A DNA stretch of 10,871 nt from Elusimicrobia bacterium RIFOXYB2_FULL_49_7 (lineage in GTDB: Bacteria > Fibrobacterota > OXYB2-FULL-49-7), in assembly GCA_001800515.1 (NCBI GenBank), contig MGVN01000069.1, positions 1-10,871 on the forward strand, read 5' to 3'. Both the position numbers and the translations under genes were made by a program. A model generated the notes under the pieces. That model had not been told where the DNA came from. It worked only from the letters and a program-made list of their open reading frames with translations, and did no database searches. Shown here one piece after another: positions 7,244 through 10,871 of this stretch (positions are counted from its first letter, which is position 1; each line of letters begins with the position of its first letter).

Positions 7244-7250
7244 AATATAA

Positions 7251-8282
7251 ATGAGAGTAACACTTGAAGTTATTGCAGAAAAAATAGGTATCACGAAGGC
7301 AACGGTTTCCAAGGCTTTACGCAATTCTCCGGAATTGAACAAAGAGACCATCCGCCGTGTTCAGACCATTGCATTAGAGCTCGGTTATACGCCTGCACCT
7401 TACAAGAAACGGTGGGATGGTTGTGTCGTGGATAATCCGCTCAACACCGTGAATCTGGTTTTTTATCGCCAGACACCGGCCTTCATTCACTCTAATCCCT
7501 TTTTCTCACAAGTGGTGGAATGTTTGCGCCTGTCTGCGCGTTCACGAACCTGTACCTTGCTTGAGAGCTATCCAGCCGACCCGGATGAGTTCCGGAAAAT
7601 CCTCTCGGCCGCGAACACGGATGCGACTATTCTTCTCAGCAACATCCAAGCAATCGAACCTGAAATGGCCTACCGAATCATTGAAATCGGTTCAGAGAAA
7701 CCCGTGGTGCTTCTTGCAAATTATATTCCCATTTTATCCGACAAGCTGGCATGCATACGTGCCGATAACTTTTCCGCCGGGTATCTCATGGCACTTCACT
7801 TGAAAAATCTGGGGGCGGACAAGATTCATTTCATTGAAGCGTTTCCCGGGCTGGCTGTCAGTATGGACCGGCACTTCGGGTATCTGAAAGCCATGTACAT
7901 ACTCGGGCAAAAGCCCAGCATCCTGCATTATCCCGCAACAGACGAGGCCACATTGCAACAGGATGCGCAGCTAAAGGAGCTTCTTAGGGAGCCCGGAAAG
8001 CACGGACTGGTGGGTGACGGTGACATCGAAGCCCTCCGGATTGGCCGTTTCATCCGGGAGAATTGCAGAGGCGATGAACACCGATTTTTCATCGGTGGTA
8101 TCGACGGGGTTCCGGAATTCGGCCCGGACGATATGCGTGCCGCTACCTTCAAAATCGATATTCACGGCATGGCTGCACGTGCCCTGGAGATGTCGGCCAA
8201 CATGCGGGTTCATTTATCGGCCAAGCCGGAGCAATGGCTTATCGGCGGTTCCATCTGCAATAATCCCGCCCGTCAACTCTAA
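7251..8282 (+). CDS. LacI-family transcriptional regulator
   Basis: This 343-residue regulator has an N-terminal helix-turn-helix (residues 3-25, VTLEVIAEKIGITKATVSKA) followed by ELNKETIRRVQTIALELGYTP, typical of LacI/GalR proteins. The rest is a periplasmic-binding-protein-like sensor domain, recognisable by NLVFYRQ, ATILLSNI, KPVVLLANY, CIRADNFSAGYLMALHL and FFIGGIDGVPEFGPDDM. The stretch after LGYTP (APYKKRWDGC, about 49-58) does not show the usual hinge helix with its minor-groove leucine, so DNA recognition may differ from classical LacI. It is divergent from the transporter gene and probably controls it, the isomerase gene and itself in response to a sugar. The start at 7251 fits the family N-terminus exactly; the only ribosome-site candidate is GGAA at 7238-7241. 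Confidence 0.93.
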   Translation: MRVTLEVIAEKIGITKATVSKALRNSPELNKETIRRVQTIALELGYTPAPYKKRWDGCVVDNPLNTVNLVFYRQTPAFIHSNPFFSQVVECLRLSARSRTCTLLESYPADPDEFRKILSAANTDATILLSNIQAIEPEMAYRIIEIGSEKPVVLLANYIPILSDKLACIRADNFSAGYLMALHLKNLGADKIHFIEAFPGLAVSMDRHFGYLKAMYILGQKPSILHYPATDEATLQQDAQLKELLREPGKHGLVGDGDIEALRIGRFIRENCRGDEHRFFIGGIDGVPEFGPDDMRAATFKIDIHGMAARALEMSANMRVHLSAKPEQWLIGGSICNNPARQL

Positions 8283-8328
8283 CGTTTTTTCTATGGAAAA
8301 CGGATAGAAATTATTATATTAAATCAAA

Positions 8329-8385
8329 ATGAAAAAGACCGTTATTGATTCAAAGGAAATGCAACGCTCGATTATTTGCTGGTAA
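8329..8385 (+). CDS. Possible trp leader peptide ORF (speculative)
   Basis: An 18-codon ORF, MKKTVIDSKEMQRSIICW, ends with a Trp codon directly before TAA and lies 15 bases upstream of the terminator-like hairpin preceding trpE. Position, size and the terminal Trp fit an attenuation leader. Against this, there is only one Trp codon, no ribosome-binding site before the ATG, and no proven promoter upstream. The segment GACCGTT (8337-8343) in this ORF could pair, with one bulge, with AACGGGGTC-like sequence at 8401-8408 and so compete with the hairpin. Confidence 0.22.
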   Translation: MKKTVIDSKEMQRSIICW

Positions 8386-8400
8386 AGCTGTGGTAACATC

Positions 8401-8447
8401 AACGGGTCACTTTGCGGATATTCTGCGGAGAGTCCCGTTTTTATTTT
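8401..8447 (+). terminator. Intrinsic terminator-like hairpin 36 bases before trpE (lacI terminator or trp attenuator)
   Basis: AACGGG (8401-8406) pairs with CCCGTT (8434-8439). Above a 2-base bulge, ACTTT (8409-8413) pairs with AGAGT (8429-8433), including one G-T. Above another 2-base bulge, GCGGA (8414-8418) pairs with TCTGC (8422-8426) around a TAT loop. That makes about 16 pairs, followed by TTTTTATTTT at 8438-8447, the form of a rho-independent terminator. It is 119 bases after the lacI stop and just before the trpE ribosome site, so it may end lacI transcription or attenuate trp transcription. Confidence 0.75.
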
Positions 8448-8459
8448 CAGCAAATCCGA

Positions 8460-8465
8460 TATAAA
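8460..8465 (+). promoter_or_regulatory. Candidate -10 element (TATAAA) for the trp operon
   Basis: TATAAA lies 18 bases before the trpE start and matches five of six -10 positions. The -35 position 16-17 bases upstream falls in the terminator T-run and matches poorly. If real, it would start a transcript with a leader of only about a dozen bases, and the upstream hairpin would then belong to lacI. Confidence 0.25.
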
Positions 8466-8483
8466 GTCGACACAAGGAAAAAA

Positions 8484-9974
8484 ATGATTTATCCTGAATT
8501 GCCGGTTGTCAAAACGCTCTCCCGTACCTACAACCTGATTCCCATTTCCATGGAAGTGTATGCGGACATGGAAACCCCCATCAGTTTATTCAAGCGTTTT
8601 GAGGGGTCCAGTCACTGTTTTTTGCTGGAAAGTGTGGAGGGCGGAGAGAAGTGGGCGCGCTACTCTTTTATCGGTCGAAACCCTTTTCTTCATATCCGTG
8701 GCGGAAATGGGGTTACCCTTATTGTGTATAAAGACGGCAGACAGGAGGAGCGGGTAGGCAATCCGGTTGCTGTGCTGCAGGAGCTGATGACGCAATATCG
8801 GAGTGCCACGGTTTCCGGCATGCCGCGTTTTAACGGCGGGGCGGTCGGCTATTTCGGCTATGATCTTATCAGTTATTTTGAGTCTTTGCCTGCGGTTCCA
8901 AAGGATGATTTGAATGTTCCGGAATGCGCCTTTCTTTTTACGGATGAGGTGATTGTTTTTGATCATTTCAAACAGAAGATGCACATTATTGTCAATCTTC
9001 ATGTTGAGGCCGATCAGGATATCGCAGACAGCTATGATAAGGTGCTGGCCAGGTTACGGGCCATCTACGAGGAAATTCGGGAGAGTCGCAGCCGATGGGT
9101 GGAAGGCCCTGCGTCTGAAGTCGCTGCGAAAAGCGGTTCACTGACCTGGACCAGCAATGTGACGCGCGAAGAATATTGCAGGAATGTTGAAAAAGGCAAG
9201 GCATATATCCGAAACGGCGATATCTTTCAGGTTGTGCTGTCGCAGCGTTTATGCGTGGAAACGGATCATTCTCCTTTTGATGTGTATCGGGTATTACGGG
9301 TTCTGAATCCGTCGCCCTATATGTATTTTCTTAAATTCGACGACATGATCCTGGTGGGCTCTTCTCCGGAGCGTCTTTGCCGGGTTGAAAACGGCGTGGT
9401 GGAGACCTGTCCCATTGCCGGCACCCGTAAACGAGGCAAGAATGCGGAGGAGGACGCTGTGCTGGAAAAAGAACTTCTGGCCGATCAAAAAGAGTTGGCC
9501 GAACACCGTATGCTGGTGGATTTGGCCAGGAATGATGTGGGTAAGGTATCTAAATTCGGTACCGTTGAAGTCCTGGATTTCATGCATGTGGAGCGCTATT
9601 CTCATGTCATGCATATTGTCACCAATGTCCGGGGACTCCTCCGTCCGGACAAGACGCCTTTTGAGGCGCTCATGTCCATCATGCCGGCCGGTACGCTCTC
9701 CGGTGCCCCTAAAATCCGGGCCATGGAAATCATTGATGAGCTTGAAACCGTGAAGCGATCCACTTACGGCGGGGCCATCGGGTATCTCAGCTTTGACGGT
9801 ACCTTGGATAGCTGCATTACCATCCGCACGGTTCTTTTCAAAGGGGGAAAAGCTTATATTCAGGCAGGTGCCGGGATTGTGGCGGATTCGGTACCGGAAA
9901 GTGAATATGAAGAATCGCTTAATAAGGCTAAGGCGCTTTTAAAGTCACTTGACGCAGTAAAGGATATCCGATGA
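8484..9974 (+). CDS. trpE: Anthranilate synthase component I
   Basis: With TrpG, this cytosolic enzyme converts chorismate and glutamine-derived ammonia to anthranilate, the first step of tryptophan synthesis. The 496-residue length is normal. The N-terminal region has LLESVEGGEKWARYSFIG, containing the LLES motif (47-50) where tryptophan binds for feedback inhibition. The chorismate-binding C-terminal domain is complete: PSPYMYFLKF, GSSPERLCRV, PIAGTRKRG, AEHRMLVDLARND, HVMHIVTNVRG, PAGTLSGAPKIRAMEII, YGGAIGYLSFDG and IQAGAGIVADSVPESEYEE. I chose ATG at 8484 because AAGGA (8474-8478) precedes it at good spacing and the family N-terminus follows; an in-frame TTG at 8412 would run through the terminator hairpin. 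The stop overlaps the trpG start (ATGA), coupling synthesis of the two subunits. The PAGTLSGAPK signature and neighbours favour trpE over pabB. Confidence 0.97.
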   Translation: MIYPELPVVKTLSRTYNLIPISMEVYADMETPISLFKRFEGSSHCFLLESVEGGEKWARYSFIGRNPFLHIRGGNGVTLIVYKDGRQEERVGNPVAVLQELMTQYRSATVSGMPRFNGGAVGYFGYDLISYFESLPAVPKDDLNVPECAFLFTDEVIVFDHFKQKMHIIVNLHVEADQDIADSYDKVLARLRAIYEEIRESRSRWVEGPASEVAAKSGSLTWTSNVTREEYCRNVEKGKAYIRNGDIFQVVLSQRLCVETDHSPFDVYRVLRVLNPSPYMYFLKFDDMILVGSSPERLCRVENGVVETCPIAGTRKRGKNAEEDAVLEKELLADQKELAEHRMLVDLARNDVGKVSKFGTVEVLDFMHVERYSHVMHIVTNVRGLLRPDKTPFEALMSIMPAGTLSGAPKIRAMEIIDELETVKRSTYGGAIGYLSFDGTLDSCITIRTVLFKGGKAYIQAGAGIVADSVPESEYEESLNKAKALLKSLDAVKDIR

Positions 9975-10543
9975 TCCTCATTCTTGATAATTACGACTCC
10001 TTCACGTATAATCTTTTTCAGTATGTGGGTGAAATCAGCCCGGTCATCGAGGTCTATCGCAATGATAAGATATCGATTCGCGACATCGCTGAAAAAAAGC
10101 CCTCTCATATTATCATTTCACCCGGACCCGGTTATCCGGCATCAGCCGGGATTTCAATTTCTCTGATAAAAGAGTTGGGGGCCCATTATCCCATTCTCGG
10201 TGTCTGTTTGGGGCATCAAGCCGTTGGGGAGGCCTATGGCGGAAGAATTATCCGGGCAACCGAACTCATGCATGGCAAAACCTCGGACATTAAGATTAAA
10301 ACCGGCTGCGCCTTGTTTAATGGATTTCCCGAAAAGATCACCGTGGGACGCTATCACTCCCTGATGATTGAACGCGCCTCTTTGCCAACAGAGCTTCTTG
10401 AGACTGCGGTTACGGATAAGGGTGAAATCATGGCGGTGCAACATAAGCGATTTCCGGTTTTTGGGATTCAATTTCATCCGGAATCCATTCTGACGCCGGA
10501 GGGCAAACGAATCCTGAGGAATTTTCTTTCAGTAAAAGCATAA
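9971..10543 (+). CDS. trpG: Anthranilate synthase component II (glutamine amidotransferase)
   Basis: This 190-residue class I amidotransferase releases ammonia from glutamine and feeds it to TrpE. It begins with the typical LILDNYDSFTYNL. The oxyanion motif is SPGPGYP (50-56), the nucleophile is C79 in GVCLGHQAVGEAYGG, and the other triad residues are H169 and E171 in FGIQFHPESI. The length is usual for a free-standing subunit, so it is not fused to TrpD as in enterobacteria. It overlaps trpE by four bases and is followed after nine bases by trpD. Such subunits sometimes also serve aminodeoxychorismate synthase (PabA role), which cannot be excluded here. Confidence 0.96.
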   Translation: MILILDNYDSFTYNLFQYVGEISPVIEVYRNDKISIRDIAEKKPSHIIISPGPGYPASAGISISLIKELGAHYPILGVCLGHQAVGEAYGGRIIRATELMHGKTSDIKIKTGCALFNGFPEKITVGRYHSLMIERASLPTELLETAVTDKGEIMAVQHKRFPVFGIQFHPESILTPEGKRILRNFLSVKA

Positions 10544-10552
10544 GGAAAAACC

Positions 10553-10871
10553 ATGTTGAAAAAGGCCATTCATAAACTGATTAATAAACAGTCGCTTTCT
10601 GAAGCCGATGCCATGGAAGCCATGACCATTATTATGGATGGTCAGGCCACACCCGCTCAGATTGGCAGTTTTCTCACGGCATTGCGGATGAAAGGGGAGA
10701 GCATTGAGGAGATTGCCGGTTTTGCCCGAGTGATGCGCGACAAAGCGGCGGCTATTTCCGTTTCAGCGGATTATCTTATTGATACCTGCGGCACCGGTGG
10801 AGATGAAAGTGGGACGTTCAATATTTCAACGGCCACGGCCTTGGTCGCTGCAGCAGGCGGCGTGAAAGTGG
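10553..10871 (+). CDS. trpD: Anthranilate phosphoribosyltransferase, 3'-truncated by the window edge
   Basis: This enzyme joins anthranilate to PRPP, the second step of tryptophan synthesis. About 106 residues are visible. The N-terminal helical domain reads MLKKAIHKLINKQSLSEADA, then QIGSFLTALRMKGESIEEIAGFARVMR. It is followed by the PRPP-binding motif DTCGTGGDESGTFNISTATA, the hallmark of TrpD. Within that motif Glu-Ser follows GGD where many family members have Gly-Ser. The ATG at 10553 is preceded by AAGGA (10542-10546) and lies 9 bases after the trpG stop, so the gene is in the trpEG operon. The frame is open to the right edge. Confidence 0.95.
   Translation, partial: MLKKAIHKLINKQSLSEADAMEAMTIIMDGQATPAQIGSFLTALRMKGESIEEIAGFARVMRDKAAAISVSADYLIDTCGTGGDESGTFNISTATALVAAAGGVKV

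Larger units (their letters stand above)
7095..7250. promoter_or_regulatory. AT-rich divergent promoter/operator region between MFS and LacI genes
   Basis: This 156-base region separates the two divergent start codons and is clearly more AT-rich than its surroundings. Both promoters must lie here, and a local LacI-type regulator would be expected to bind here. It contains the octamer GGAAACAA twice (7113-7120 and 7238-7245), once close to each gene, two more GAAAC copies (7219 and 7229), and the palindrome TTTCGAAA at 7130-7137. Operator function is inferred from position and symmetry. Confidence 0.7.

Noticed and set aside
7095..7250. CRISPR-like or iteron-type origin from the GAAAC repeats
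   Set aside because: The repeats are five bases long, few in number and lie between divergent promoters, with no cas, rep or parA gene nearby.
8283..8302. CGTTTT/AAAACG inverted repeat right after the lacI stop as a terminator
   Set aside because: The stem is only six weak pairs and no T-run follows; the hairpin at 8401-8447 is far stronger.

Overview
This window is ordinary-looking bacterial chromosome with dense, mostly co-oriented genes and several 4-base start/stop overlaps. The sigma-54 type response regulator, the LacI regulator with a sugar-isomerase-like TIM-barrel enzyme and a separate trpE-trpG-trpD order suggest a Gram-negative anaerobe or environmental bacterium. A PVC-superphylum (Omnitrophota, Kiritimatiellota or Lentisphaerota-like) or deltaproteobacterial origin is my guess; nothing here proves it.

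Left part (1-4393, + strand): a signalling operon. It holds a tetratricopeptide-repeat protein (probably cut by the left edge), a small helical protein resembling FlgN/FliT-type chaperones, a soluble PAS histidine kinase, and an NtrC-family response regulator with an intact sigma-54 contact motif. Overlaps and short gaps tie the four together. The kinase/regulator pair resembles FlrB/FlrC (FleS/FleR), so a flagellar control role is possible but inferred.

Middle part (4449-8282): a small sugar-uptake and catabolism cassette. A LacI-family regulator (+) is divergent from an MFS transporter (-) and a TIM-barrel isomerase/epimerase-like enzyme (-). The enzyme is followed, through a TTGA overlap, by a GIY-YIG nuclease-domain gene broken by one in-frame TAA. 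The 156-bp AT-rich divergent region carries three GAAAC pentamers exactly 10 bp apart, a further copy next to the transporter, and a TTTCGAAA palindrome, all candidate operator elements.

Right part (8283-10871, + strand): the start of a tryptophan biosynthesis operon, trpE-trpG-trpD, with trpD cut by the right edge. A strong intrinsic-terminator-like hairpin with a T-run sits 36 bases before trpE. It is either the lacI terminator or a trp attenuator; an 18-codon ORF ending in a Trp codon lies just upstream of it.

I found no tRNA, rRNA, CRISPR array, IS element, prophage gene or defence system. No clearly new multi-gene system is visible. The best leads are the phased GAAAC array, the trpE leader hairpin and the interrupted GIY-YIG gene.
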